A stretch of DNA of 53,357 nt from Halobacillus dabanensis. Its GTDB lineage: Bacteria; Bacillota; Bacilli; Bacillales; Halobacillaceae. Positions 26,123 through 34,451 of this stretch are shown here, in pieces (positions within the stretch are counted from its first letter, which is position 1; each line of letters starts with the position of its first letter). The translations under genes were made by a program, and so were the position numbers. The notes below the pieces were generated by a model that saw nothing but the letters and a program-made list of their open reading frames with translations, did not search any database and was not told the origin of the DNA. The stretch spans positions 1-53,357 of the forward strand of contig NZ_FOSB01000017.1 of the NCBI RefSeq assembly GCF_900114165.1, read 5' to 3'.

Positions 26123-27513
26123 TGGCTATCTCAGATTCCATTTCCGTGTATCGTTGGCTGAGGAGAAAGAGACATGAAAAAAAGAAAACCCTTTATAAAC
26201 AATCTTGGCAGTTGGTCGTTGATCCCGTGGTTCTGTTTTATAGCGCTCTGTTTGTCATTTTTTGTTTTTTTATTGGATATGATTGGCTGAAACAACTTCT
26301 CCCACTTGTTCAGGCAAGAGAAGGATTTGTAGAAAGGTATGTTCTAATCCTTCCTTTTATTATTGGATTCAACGCCACTCTTCAGGCATGGACCGATCCG
26401 TGTCTACGGTTTACCACGTCCGAATTACTGCTTAGCTTACTGCCCCACTCTCGACAGTCTATCGTAAAATATCTGATAATAGAAAAAATAGCTGTACAGT
26501 CTATCATAACTCTATGTATTGCCCTATTCGTTGGAATTCTCATGCCTTTTACACCCTCTGACCTCCTTTTATGGACACTTCTTTATTTATCCAGCATTCC
26601 GTTATCAGTTTTAGTGCAATGGAAACTGTTTTCTCAAAATAGATGGATGAAAGCGTTAGCCTTTCTTTTTATTGGTGGGCTCATACCGCTATTTTTTGTA
26701 GGAACTACTCCACTTATTTTATATAGTCTATTGTTGCTGGCTGTACTTCTTATCCTTTTTAAAAAAGGGGAACCTTCCTGGGATAGGGTGGCGGAAGTCA
26801 ATGATGCAAGGGTTTGGAACATGTGGATTGTTAGCCAAATGACCAATGTGCAGGTTAAATCAGGACGGCGTTTTGGTGCAACGCAAAACGATTCGGAAAA
26901 AGACCGAAATCCAGACCTTTCTGTTCAAAAGTTATATGAACGAATTTGGATAGGTCACTTCAGACGTTCCTCTAACTACATTTGTCAAACTATACCAGTG
27001 TTGATGGTGATCACTGCAGTGGTACCGTGGCAGGTCAATTGGATGCTAGTCTTCACGCTTCCGCTCGCGGTACTTATTTATCAAGAAGTGGCTACAGGTA
27101 TTTTTGCAGACCTTTTTCAGCAAGAAAATGCATTCCAATCACTTCCAATTGATGAAAGGAATAGTGTATCCAGCTATTTGAGATGGGTCTATATTGGATT
27201 TTTGCCTATACTTATGGCATTTGTCGGAGTCCAGTGGGCCCTCGGGGAACCTATAGTTGTATGGGTGATTCAGTTACTTGGAATCTCCCTTTGGGTGTAC
27301 CATGACATGAAAAAAGTCATACATGAACGGCTAAAAATAATATTAAAGGAGAATTTTTTCCGAAATGAATGGATGAGGGGATTAGGTTTCCTGATTCTTG
27401 CCGCAGGAATCTACCATCCGTCATTCATGATATTCCTCCCTTTATTACTGCTATATCCTAATTTGCGTGCAAGGTTAAAACCTCAACGAGAAATGAAAAA
27501 GCCCTCTGTCTAA
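26119..27513 (+). CDS. ABC transporter permease, EcsB/YthQ-like
   Basis: 464 residues with a short cytoplasmic head (SVYRWLRRKRHEKKKTLYKQ) and about ten hydrophobic segments in two groups, separated by a polar loop around residues 225-285 (RRFGATQNDSEKDRNPD). The head and the overall pattern match the EcsB family, usually 400-410 residues; this one is longer because of the middle loop. It is translationally coupled to the ATPase gene by the ATGA overlap. An in-frame ATG at 26122 is an equally possible start. The transported substrate is unknown. Confidence 0.82.
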   Translation: MMAISDSISVYRWLRRKRHEKKKTLYKQSWQLVVDPVVLFYSALFVIFCFFIGYDWLKQLLPLVQAREGFVERYVLILPFIIGFNATLQAWTDPCLRFTTSELLLSLLPHSRQSIVKYLIIEKIAVQSIITLCIALFVGILMPFTPSDLLLWTLLYLSSIPLSVLVQWKLFSQNRWMKALAFLFIGGLIPLFFVGTTPLILYSLLLLAVLLILFKKGEPSWDRVAEVNDARVWNMWIVSQMTNVQVKSGRRFGATQNDSEKDRNPDLSVQKLYERIWIGHFRRSSNYICQTIPVLMVITAVVPWQVNWMLVFTLPLAVLIYQEVATGIFADLFQQENAFQSLPIDERNSVSSYLRWVYIGFLPILMAFVGVQWALGEPIVVWVIQLLGISLWVYHDMKKVIHERLKIILKENFFRNEWMRGLGFLILAAGIYHPSFMIFLPLLLLYPNLRARLKPQREMKKPSV

Positions 27514-27530
27514 TGTCAGAGGGTTATTTC
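27502..27530. terminator. Bidirectional terminator between the permease and zinc-ribbon genes
   Basis: CCCTCTG and CAGAGGG pair around the permease stop codon, with TTATTTC on the right and AAAAAG on the left. It serves both convergent genes. Confidence 0.75.
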
Positions 27531-27787
27531 AATTGATTGTGTTCAGCAAAAGCAATAAAGGATTTTTCTTCCTCTATCAAACCGCAGGCGCCGCACTGGA
27601 CTTTCCTTTGCGGACCTTGATAAGCCATATGGAATGGATCCATATTTTCAGAGGAATATGTCTGGTCTAATTCCCCTGTTCTTGGATTCACCTTTATTGC
27701 TTTTGCTTCTTGTTCAATAAGGTTGAAACGGGAACGATTCGTTTTGCAATTGGGGCATAAATAAGGTTTTATAGCGTCCACCTCCAT
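27524..27787 (-). CDS. Zinc-ribbon protein of unknown function
   Basis: 87 residues. Cysteine pairs CPNC (residues 11-14) and CGAC (about 66-69) bracket a central part without helices of note (RSRFNLIEQEAKAIKVNPRT). This spacing suits a two-knuckle zinc ribbon. Upstream on the minus strand lies GTAAGG. The gene is convergent with the permease gene and divergent from the signalling operon. The family is not recognised. Confidence 0.65.
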   Translation of the reverse strand: MEVDAIKPYLCPNCKTNRSRFNLIEQEAKAIKVNPRTGELDQTYSSENMDPFHMAYQGPQRKVQCGACGLIEEEKSFIAFAEHNQLK

Positions 27788-27854
27788 CCTTACGTTTCCC
27801 GAATCCCTGCCTTTTATTATTATTTAAGGCAGAAAATCGGGGAATGCCCTAATA

Positions 27855-27863
27855 TCCCCAATA
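27855..27863. promoter_or_regulatory. TCCCCAATA motif upstream of the signalling operon
   Basis: TCCCCAATA occurs here, 54 bases before the first gene, next to a partial inverted copy (GGGGAATGCCC at about 27839-27849). The same nine bases occur at 31101-31109 before the oxidase operon. It could be the binding site of the NarL-type regulator encoded in this operon; NarL/NreC sites typically contain TACCCC-like heptamers. Confidence 0.35.
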
Positions 27864-27916
27864 TCATGGGGGAGGTATGATAGGAATAACATTACATTCG
27901 ATAGAGGTGGATGAGA

Positions 27917-28513
27917 ATGGACTGCACGAAAGATTCAAAAGTGGATACTTTAGCAAATATGTATGAAAGGATGATGTATGATTTTTCTTACGATCTGCAT
28001 GAGAGGTACAGTCATCTGTTGACAGGAGTGCTCCATCAATTAGAGCAGGACGATAGTAAAAAAGGGATAGCACTACTAGTCTCCCACATCATTGAGGATA
28101 TGAGAAATAAATCGAATGAAACAACACCGCTTTCTTTATATCGTAAAGGGTTATGGGCTGCTCTCAAACAGGTGGGAAGACAATTAGAAAACCGCTTTGG
28201 TGTAACCATCACTTTTCTTTCTACTAATCGTTGTCCAGAGATCTCTGACGAGGAAAAGTCAGTGTTATTCCGTTTGCTGCAAAGGACACTACAAACCATT
28301 GTGGAAATCGGAGATACAGACAAGATAGAAGTAAGAATTGATATGGAGCGTGTCACCTTTTCCTTTCAATCGGAACAAGAATATATTCCGAATAAGCAAA
28401 AGGATTTATTCATCCTTTTAGAGAAGAGAACAGACACACAGAGTAAATTGGAACGAGCAGGTAGACACTGGAGTTGGACCTATGTAATGAGAAAGGGGGA
28501 GACGGCGGAATGA
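27917..28513 (+). CDS. Degenerate sensor-kinase-like helical protein
   Basis: 198 residues from ATG 27917 (AGAGGTGG six bases upstream; ATG 27911 touches it). Residues 16-45 (YERMMYDFSYDLHERYSHLL then TGVLHQLEQ) look like the dimerisation helix of a HisKA_3 histidine kinase, with His28 in the usual LHE/LHD place. The middle part could be a remnant of an ATPase fold (SVLFRLLQRTLQTIVEIGD resembles an N-box helix without the asparagine). No G-boxes are visible and the length is too short for a kinase. It overlaps the response regulator gene by four bases. It may be a phosphotransfer or sequestering partner of the regulator. Assignment is tentative. Confidence 0.55.
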   Translation: MDCTKDSKVDTLANMYERMMYDFSYDLHERYSHLLTGVLHQLEQDDSKKGIALLVSHIIEDMRNKSNETTPLSLYRKGLWAALKQVGRQLENRFGVTITFLSTNRCPEISDEEKSVLFRLLQRTLQTIVEIGDTDKIEVRIDMERVTFSFQSEQEYIPNKQKDLFILLEKRTDTQSKLERAGRHWSWTYVMRKGETAE

Positions 28514-29163
28514 TATCTATTGTGATTGTTGATGACCATGCAGTTGTACGCTCAGGTCTGACTATGCTTTTAGAGGCTGTTAATGATTTTAGTGTAGTTG
28601 GAGAGGCTTCTGAAGGAGACGAAGCCTACGCTCAAGTGGAAGAAAAAAAGCCTGACGTGGTATTAATGGATTTATCGATGCCTCATGGTAAGGACGGTCT
28701 CTCAGCTACTTCAGAAATAAAAAAACAGTTTCCAGGCACTCAGATATTAATTTTGACTATGCATGATGATGAAGAATACTTGTTTCGGGCGATTGAGTTG
28801 GGAGCCTCCGGTTGTATTTTGAAGAATGCTCCTCATGAAGAATTAGTAAAAGCAATTCATCAAGTGGCTAGTGGGGATGCGTATCTTTATCCTTCAGCAA
28901 CGAAACGGTTGATGGAAGAGTATATGGACAAGTTGAAAAACGGCTCAAAAATGGATTCCTATCGTTTACTGACAGACAGAGAACGAGAAGTTCTTGCCCT
29001 TGTAGCCAAAGGGTTTGCTAATAAAGATATTGCGCAAAAACTAGTGATCAGTGTAAAAACTGTCGAAGCTCATAAAGCGCATGTCATGGAAAAGCTTCAA
29101 TTAAAAACAAGACCGGAATTAGTCGAATATGCCTGGAAAAAAGGGTTGATTGGCTATTCTTGA
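28510..29163 (+). CDS. NarL/FixJ family response regulator
   Basis: 217 residues. The receiver domain has acidic residues Asp8-Asp9, phospho-acceptor Asp54 (VLMDLSMP), Thr83 and Lys105 (ILKNAP). The LuxR-type helix-turn-helix is LTDREREVLALVAKGFANKD then IAQKLVISVKTVEAHKAHVM. ATG 28510 overlaps the preceding stop (ATGA) and lies after GGGGGAGACGGCGGA. The cognate kinase is most likely the PAS histidine kinase two genes downstream. A role in control of the adjacent terminal oxidase is inferred from position, as with redox-responsive NreC-type regulators. Confidence 0.92.
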   Translation: MISIVIVDDHAVVRSGLTMLLEAVNDFSVVGEASEGDEAYAQVEEKKPDVVLMDLSMPHGKDGLSATSEIKKQFPGTQILILTMHDDEEYLFRAIELGASGCILKNAPHEELVKAIHQVASGDAYLYPSATKRLMEEYMDKLKNGSKMDSYRLLTDREREVLALVAKGFANKDIAQKLVISVKTVEAHKAHVMEKLQLKTRPELVEYAWKKGLIGYS

Positions 29164-29179
29164 TATAGGAGGGAAAGGG

Positions 29180-29617
29180 ATGGGGGAGACGATGACTATC
29201 GAGAAAATTTGTCTGCACATTTCTCAAGTGACAGGCGCTTCACTTATAGCTGTCGCTGAATATAATCCTTCTTCTCAAGCCATTGAATGGGTCTATGCGG
29301 ATCATCCATTGAATAATCGGTATAAACGCATGACGGTATCCTATGGTAAAGGTGTTGCCGGCAGAGTGATGCAGACGGCTACCCCTTTTTTATGTGAAGA
29401 TACTGATCATCTTCCAGCACCGTTGAAAGAATATCCGATTATTCTGGCTGAGAAATTGCGTTCATTTATTGCTCTGCCCATATCCACATCATCTGTTTTC
29501 GGAGCCGTGCTTTTAATTGGTTACCGCACAACACAATCATTACCGGATATTGACACCTGTCGTCACCAAGTATCTTTACTCACCCGGTTTCTTCAGGAAA
29601 AGGAGGCAATAAAATGA
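29180..29617 (+). CDS. GAF domain protein
   Basis: 145 residues from ATG 29180 (AGGAGG at 29168-29173). A single GAF fold covers almost all of it: AVAEYNPSSQAIEWVYADHP, then YGKGVAGRVMQTATPFLCED, EKLRSFIALPIS and SVFGAVLLIGYR. GAF domains bind small ligands or haem and often sense redox or gas signals. NreA of the staphylococcal nitrate/oxygen system is a stand-alone GAF protein beside a kinase and NarL-type regulator, and this operon has the same three components. It overlaps the kinase gene by four bases. Confidence 0.85.
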   Translation: MGETMTIEKICLHISQVTGASLIAVAEYNPSSQAIEWVYADHPLNNRYKRMTVSYGKGVAGRVMQTATPFLCEDTDHLPAPLKEYPIILAEKLRSFIALPISTSSVFGAVLLIGYRTTQSLPDIDTCRHQVSLLTRFLQEKEAIK

Positions 29618-30954
29618 AAGATAATCAATCCATACCTGTCGTATCCCCTCGGCAGGAAGGCTTTTTAATTGTCAGGGAGGACGGGATCATCACAAGTCTG
29701 AACGAAAAGGCGCAAGACCTTTTTCAATGGAAGGGGGGAGAAGTCGAGGTAGGAAATTTGTTTCTCCACATGTCTCTTGAAGATCTACATAAGTGTGAAA
29801 AAGGCGTATTGTTACAGCATTACATCAATCCTGAAGGGAGAAATCCTTATCCCGTTTTTATGGTTGTCCACACAGCCCGTACCAATGGCGCTTTATACTT
29901 TTATATTAGTATTCATAACCTTGTGGAAAGAAGTTTAATGGATCGTCAAGTTTATGAACCCTTAAAAGAACTGCTGGATACCAAATATGCGTTAGACGAA
30001 TCTTCTATTGTTGCCGTTACAGATCAACGTGGGACTATCCGTTACGTAAACAAAAAATTTTCAGAGATATCGAAATATGAAGTGGATGAATTGATCGGTC
30101 AAGATCACCGGATTTTAAACTCTGGATATCATTCCAAAGCGTTTTTCAAAGAGCTTTGGAGAACGATTGGTACAGGGAACGTTTGGAAAGGAGAGGTGCG
30201 GAACAGAGCGAAAGATGGGACGTATTATTGGGTGGATACGACTATCGTGCCTTTTTTAAATGAAAAAGGCAAACCTTATCAGTACTTGGCGATAAGAAAT
30301 GAAATCACAGAACGAAAACGGGTAGAAGCTGAATTACAACATATGATGACACGTCTTATTAACGTCCAAGAAAATGAACGAAAACATGTTTCCCGTGAAC
30401 TTCATGATGGAGTAGGTCAAGAATTATATAGTTTGCTGATCAGTATGCATCGTTTGGAGAAGGAGTTCGGCCACCCATTAATTCAGCAGATGACAGCAGA
30501 TATCAGTGGACTCATTCAAAATGTGAGAGACATGTCCTGGGAATTACGCCCTTCGGCCCTGGATGAATTAGGCTTGATCCCGGCTGTCCGATCCTTTTTG
30601 AACCGACTTGGTACATCCTATGGCCTGAAGGTGGATTTTCATACAGAAGTCCGTTGTCGTTTAGCTCCAGAAGTAGAAACGAGTATTTATCGTATCATTC
30701 AGGAAGCACTGACCAATGTACGGAAGTATTCGGGAGTAAAAAGGGCGAGAGTGAGCATATCAGAAGAAAATCAACGTGAGCTGTTGGTCTGTATTGAAGA
30801 TGGAGGGGCTGGCTTTTCTCCCGATGAGTACAGGAATGGTGTAGGTTTGTTCAGCATGGAAGAGCGGGCTCGGTCGATCGGAGGTTTCCTTCAAATTCAT
30901 TCCTCATACGGACAAGGTACAAAAATAGAATTAGCCATCCCCTTAGAAGCTTGA
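29614..30954 (+). CDS. PAS domain sensor histidine kinase (NarX/NreB type)
   Basis: 446 residues, soluble, without membrane segments. It has an N-terminal PAS-like domain (about 10-105), a second PAS with PAC (about 125-237; GTIRYVNKKFSEISKY, ITERKRVEAELQ), a HisKA_3 dimerisation domain with His264 (SRELHDGVGQELYSLL), and a HATPase with N-box IIQEALTNVRKYS and G-boxes IEDGGAGF and GVGLFSMEERARSIGG. No CxxC-type iron-sulfur cysteines like those of NreB are visible in the PAS domain, so the signal may be haem, flavin or the neighbouring GAF protein. It is the last gene of the signalling operon. Confidence 0.9.
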   Translation: MKDNQSIPVVSPRQEGFLIVREDGIITSLNEKAQDLFQWKGGEVEVGNLFLHMSLEDLHKCEKGVLLQHYINPEGRNPYPVFMVVHTARTNGALYFYISIHNLVERSLMDRQVYEPLKELLDTKYALDESSIVAVTDQRGTIRYVNKKFSEISKYEVDELIGQDHRILNSGYHSKAFFKELWRTIGTGNVWKGEVRNRAKDGTYYWVDTTIVPFLNEKGKPYQYLAIRNEITERKRVEAELQHMMTRLINVQENERKHVSRELHDGVGQELYSLLISMHRLEKEFGHPLIQQMTADISGLIQNVRDMSWELRPSALDELGLIPAVRSFLNRLGTSYGLKVDFHTEVRCRLAPEVETSIYRIIQEALTNVRKYSGVKRARVSISEENQRELLVCIEDGGAGFSPDEYRNGVGLFSMEERARSIGGFLQIHSSYGQGTKIELAIPLEA

Positions 30955-30975
30955 GTTGTTTCAAGCTTCTTTTTT
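30945..30975 (+). terminator. Terminator overlapping the kinase stop codon
   Basis: AGAAGCTTGA and TCAAGCTTCT form a perfect 10-bp stem around GTTGTT, followed by TTTTT. The left arm includes the TGA stop. Confidence 0.88.
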
Positions 30976-31100
30976 ATGGAAGAAACCTCTACCACATAAA
31001 GAGGGAGTATGGTCTTCTGGCTATTTTTGAATTGATTCCAGGGCCTTGCAATTAAGGGAGGCTTCCATTTAAGGGATTTCACTATGGAAGATGGGGGGAT

Positions 31101-31109
31101 TCCCCAATA
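31101..31109. promoter_or_regulatory. TCCCCAATA motif upstream of the oxidase operon
   Basis: Identical nine bases to those at 27855-27863. Here they are the right arm of GGGGGGATTCCCC. It lies 65 bases before the small subunit gene. A candidate site for the NarL-type regulator. The interval 30976-31173 shows no other named element. Confidence 0.35.
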
Positions 31110-31173
31110 CTTTCTCGAAAGGCCTCCCGATACAATGAAAGTAGGTCAAACAAAGATTGTAGGGGGCGGGGAA

Positions 31174-31296
31174 ATGAAGAAAGACCACGATTCAAACCTG
31201 AATTTAAAAGGGACGTTCATCAGTGTCATGGCTGTTGGAGTAATCATCATCATTATGTGGGTGAGCATTTACTTTTTATATATCAACCGTTTGTAG
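31174..31296 (+). CDS. ba3-type cytochrome c oxidase subunit IIa-like small protein
   Basis: 40 residues from ATG 31174 (GGGGGCGGGG upstream). A polar head (KKDHDSNLNLKGT) is followed by one membrane helix (FISVMAVGVIIIIMWVSIYF). The size, the KGT before the helix and the W...YFLY end match the CoxIIa small subunit of ba3 oxidases, which contributes the helix missing from subunit II. It lies 11 bases before subunit II. The longer frame from 31084 has no ribosome-binding site for its start. Confidence 0.75.
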   Translation: MKKDHDSNLNLKGTFISVMAVGVIIIIMWVSIYFLYINRL

Positions 31297-31307
31297 GAGG
31301 GGATACT

Positions 31308-31781
31308 ATGCATTTACACAAGTATGAAAAAAATTGGCTCATTTTCGGGATTGTAGCACTCATTCTATTTTTATCTGTCGTAGGGGTCAGTGCTTTTCAT
31401 CAAGGCCATACACCTTCAGGGGGGCATATGAAGATCGACCCTGAAAAAGTGAATGAAACGGCACCATTCGATAACCCTGGGTTATATCAAAGGGAGGATG
31501 GAACTTATGAGGTCATCATGACTGCTAAAGCCTTTGGATATGACCCTGGTAAAGTCCAAGTTCCTGCAGGGAAAGAAATCACCTTTACCGCCACTAGTGA
31601 AGATGTGGTCCACAGTTTTTCCATTGTTAAAACGAATGTCAACATGATGGTCGTGCCAGGGGAGATCAACCATAAAAAACATACGTTTGATGAGCCTGGC
31701 ACGTACTTGGTTGTGTGTAATGAGTATTGTGGATCAGGTCATCATTTCATGAGTACAGAAATCGAGGTGATAGAACAATGA
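31308..31781 (+). CDS. ba3-type cytochrome c oxidase subunit II (CuA)
   Basis: 157 residues with a single N-terminal membrane anchor (about 8-30) and a cupredoxin domain outside. The binuclear CuA ligands are all visible: His102 (VVHSFS), Cys137 and Cys141 (CNEYC), His145 and Met148 (GHHFM). One anchor and short length are typical of ba3 (type B) oxidases. It accepts electrons from cytochrome c. GGAGGGG precedes ATG 31308. It overlaps subunit I by four bases. Confidence 0.93.
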   Translation: MHLHKYEKNWLIFGIVALILFLSVVGVSAFHQGHTPSGGHMKIDPEKVNETAPFDNPGLYQREDGTYEVIMTAKAFGYDPGKVQVPAGKEITFTATSEDVVHSFSIVKTNVNMMVVPGEINHKKHTFDEPGTYLVVCNEYCGSGHHFMSTEIEVIEQ

Positions 31782-33436
31782 TTAATTCTAAAGTTCCCAA
31801 GGGGGAAAGAAAACTCGCGTTAGCAAACTTGGGTTTTGCCTATACTGCCTTTCTGATCGGTACATTATGTGGATTGTTCCAAGTTTTTATTAGAAATGAT
31901 GCGTTAACCTTACCTTCATGGCTTGATTATTATCAAGTATTGACAGCTCACGGTTTGTTGTTAGCCATTGTTTTTACGACATATTTCATCTTTGCTTTCT
32001 TTCAAACAGGAATGAGTAGAACGCTTGGTGCGTTCGGTCCGAAAGTGCTGTCATGGAACTGGATTGGTTTTGCTATTACATCTGTAGGAACTATTCTTGT
32101 TGTTATTATGATCATTGCTGGTGAGGCTTCGGTGTTGTATACATTTTATGCACCACTACAGGCACATGGTTTGTTTTACATTGGTCTTGCTCTTTTCGTC
32201 ATCGGTACATGGGTGCAGGGCTTTGCTCTTGTAGGTCACTACAGGGTATGGCGGAAACAGAATAAGGGAGAGCTTAGCCCTTTATTTGCCTTCATGACTG
32301 TCGCCACAGTCATCCTCTGGGTTATTGCTTGTCTTGGTGTGGTTGCTGCTGTCCTATTCCAGTTCATCCCCTGGGCCTTCGGTTGGGTAGAGGGCATTAA
32401 CGTCGAGCTTAGCCGTTCATTATTTTGGTATTTTGGACACCCACTTGTCTATTTTTGGCTATTGCCCGCTTACATGGCGTGGTATGTGATTGTACCAAAG
32501 ATTTTAGGGACGAAAGTTTTCAGTGATTCCCTTGCACGTCTATCCTTTGTACTGTTTATTCTGTTCTCCATTCCTGTCGGTTTTCACCACCAGTTAACAG
32601 AACCGGGGATTGCAAGCTTCTGGAAGTTTCTCCAGACGGTACTTACATTTATGGTTATTATCCCATCCCTTATGACGGCATTCTCCATGTTTGCGACATT
32701 TGAATTACGTGGACGTGAGCTCGGAGGGAGAGGGGTGTTCGGTTGGTTTCGTAAATTGCCATGGAAGGATGTTCGTTTTACTTCCATCTTCATTGCAATG
32801 GCGTTCTTTATACCTGGAGGTGCAGGGGGAATCATCAATGCTAGTTTTCAAATGAACGAAGTGATACACAATACCTTATGGGTGGTCGGCCACTTCCATA
32901 TTACAGTAGGCACACCGGTGGCAATGACCTTTTTTGGACTGACATTCTGGTTGATTCCATACTTGACAGGGCGCAGGTTCACAAAATCACTTCAGAGGTT
33001 AGCTTTCATCCAGGTGATTTCCTGGTCAGTAGGCATGGTTTTTATGAGTACAGCCCAACACCTATTAGGTTTATTGGGAGCGCCGAGGCGGACAGCCTAC
33101 ACGGGTTATGCTCATGATGATGCCCTAGCCTGGTTTGACGGCATATTGTCCAATCATGTGACAATGGCTGTCGGCGGGTCCATCCTTTTTCTCTCGGCCG
33201 CATTGCTGGTCTTCATAGTAGTCCAACTATGGTGGATCGCTCCTCAGGCCAATGAAAAAAACAGGGAAACTTTCCCTGTTGCCCCAAGTGATTCATCTGC
33301 TACCCCGCACTTCTTAGAAAATTGGAAACTATGGATTGGAATAGCTTTTGTCCTTATAGCTATTGCGTACACGGTTCCGCTGGCTGACATGATTCAGCAT
33401 GCACCACCGGGTTCTGGACGCTTTCAAACTTGGTAA
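31778..33436 (+). CDS. ba3-type cytochrome c oxidase subunit I
   Basis: 552 residues with about 13 membrane helices. It holds low-spin haem b, haem a3 and CuB and reduces oxygen to water. Ligand motifs are YYQVLTAHGLLLAIVF (low-spin haem His), WYFGHPLVYFWLLPAY (CuB His and the cross-linked Tyr), PVGFHHQLTEPG (the CuB His pair) and VGHFHITVGTPVAMTF (haem His residues). ATG 31778 overlaps the subunit II stop. The operon lies directly after the NarL-type signalling operon. High-affinity ba3 oxidases are usually used at low oxygen. Confidence 0.95.
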   Translation: MINSKVPKGERKLALANLGFAYTAFLIGTLCGLFQVFIRNDALTLPSWLDYYQVLTAHGLLLAIVFTTYFIFAFFQTGMSRTLGAFGPKVLSWNWIGFAITSVGTILVVIMIIAGEASVLYTFYAPLQAHGLFYIGLALFVIGTWVQGFALVGHYRVWRKQNKGELSPLFAFMTVATVILWVIACLGVVAAVLFQFIPWAFGWVEGINVELSRSLFWYFGHPLVYFWLLPAYMAWYVIVPKILGTKVFSDSLARLSFVLFILFSIPVGFHHQLTEPGIASFWKFLQTVLTFMVIIPSLMTAFSMFATFELRGRELGGRGVFGWFRKLPWKDVRFTSIFIAMAFFIPGGAGGIINASFQMNEVIHNTLWVVGHFHITVGTPVAMTFFGLTFWLIPYLTGRRFTKSLQRLAFIQVISWSVGMVFMSTAQHLLGLLGAPRRTAYTGYAHDDALAWFDGILSNHVTMAVGGSILFLSAALLVFIVVQLWWIAPQANEKNRETFPVAPSDSSATPHFLENWKLWIGIAFVLIAIAYTVPLADMIQHAPPGSGRFQTW

Positions 33437-33450
33437 AGGGGGATGGGGAC

Positions 33451-33543
33451 ATGACATTTGCTTTTGCATTTACAATATCGATGGTTCCTTTGTTTATCGT
33501 CATTAGTACTATTTTGGTAGATTTACAAACAGAAGAAGAATGA
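33451..33543 (+). CDS. 30-residue membrane peptide at the end of the oxidase operon
   Basis: ATG 33451 to TGA 33541-33543, 14 bases after subunit I, preceded by GGGGGATGGGG. It encodes one hydrophobic helix (FAFAFTISMVPLFIVISTIL) with an acidic end VDLQTEEE. A terminator follows immediately. Placement suggests a small accessory subunit of the oxidase, comparable to other one-helix oxidase peptides, but I do not recognise a family. Confidence 0.6.
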   Translation: MTFAFAFTISMVPLFIVISTILVDLQTEEE

Positions 33544-33548
33544 AAGAA

Positions 33549-33583
33549 AAAACGGCCGGAGTCAAATTCCGGCCGTTTTTTCT
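33549..33583 (+). terminator. Terminator of the oxidase operon
   Basis: AAACGGCCGGA and TCCGGCCGTTT form a perfect stem around GTCAAAT, followed by TTTT. Confidence 0.92.
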
Positions 33584-33625
33584 TTCATTTCCTGGGGAAT
33601 AACAACCTTTCATTAAATAAAATTA

Positions 33626-34195
33626 CTAAGCAGCAGAAGGAGTATCTCCTTTAATAAGACGAGCCTGGATAAGTCTTCTTCTAACGGTGATACCGATCCA
33701 ACTGGCAAGAAAAGCTTTGATTAGACCGACTGCTATGAATGGATAAACACCGGCAGTTAGAGCTTGACTCCATGTCATATCAAGTACGAATTTTAGTTGG
33801 AAGGTGCCACAGACTAGCGTAATGATCATTCCGACCATATTGGCAACAATAGCCATTGGCAAACTGAAAGTTGTTTTCTCGAGGGTATATCCGGTAACGA
33901 ATGCTGTTAAAATGAAGCCGAATATATACCCTCCTGTCGGTCCTGCTAGTACTTGCGCACCTCCGCTGAAACCAGCAAAGACAGGTAAACCCACTGCCCC
34001 TAACGCAGCATAGCCGATCATCGCTACAGCCCCTTGTCTACTTCCAAGAATGGTTGCGGTCAGACCTACCGCTAATGTTTGACCGCTGATCGGTACAATT
34101 GGCAGAGGAATTTCTATCTGAGCCATGATTGCAGTGAGAGCTGCGAAAATGGCCCCGTTTACTATGAATCTTAATTTTTCACTGTGACCTGACAT
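33626..34195 (-). CDS. bioY: Biotin transporter BioY (ECF S component)
   Basis: 189 residues with six hydrophobic segments. BioY motifs are visible: FAALTAIMAQIEIPLPIVPI then SGQTLAVGLTATILGSRQGA, YAALGAVGLPVFAGFSGG and GPTGGYIFGF. BioY is the biotin-binding membrane component that works with the EcfA/EcfA'/EcfT energising module encoded elsewhere. The start codon at 34195 follows a GGAGGGAGG. A BirA-type operator lies just upstream, so biotin repression is expected. Confidence 0.94.
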   Translation of the reverse strand: MSGHSEKLRFIVNGAIFAALTAIMAQIEIPLPIVPISGQTLAVGLTATILGSRQGAVAMIGYAALGAVGLPVFAGFSGGAQVLAGPTGGYIFGFILTAFVTGYTLEKTTFSLPMAIVANMVGMIITLVCGTFQLKFVLDMTWSQALTAGVYPFIAVGLIKAFLASWIGITVRRRLIQARLIKGDTPSAA

Positions 34196-34210
34196 TTGTG
34201 CCTCCCTCCT

Positions 34211-34242
34211 TATGTAAACTTATTTTTATATAGGTTAACATA
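34211..34242 (-). promoter_or_regulatory. BirA operator upstream of bioY
   Basis: On the minus strand TATGTTAACC and GTTTACATA face each other across 13 bases. This fits the Firmicute BirA box (TTGTTAACC, about 15 bases, GGTTAACAA) with minor changes. It lies 16 bases upstream of the bioY start codon, where bound BirA would block expression. Confidence 0.7.
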
Positions 34243-34451
34243 TAAAGTGTGAAGGAGATAGAGGGTATTGGTGGAATTGGATGATATAGGAAAAATGTCA
34301 GGGTGGTAGGTAAAGAGTTTCATTTTTTATGCAGGAACCTTTAATGTTAGCGTTGCAAATGTGACAGAGTATTAAAACTATCCGTAGAATGGTACAAAAA
34401 AGCTTTGATATAAGGTAGAATAGGGTAATGTAATTTAACGGAGGTTTTACA

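Noticed and set aside
25427-27513. Antimicrobial peptide (bacteriocin) ABC exporter
   Set aside because: No peptide precursor, modification enzyme or immunity gene is nearby, and the permease head matches EcsB-type proteins.
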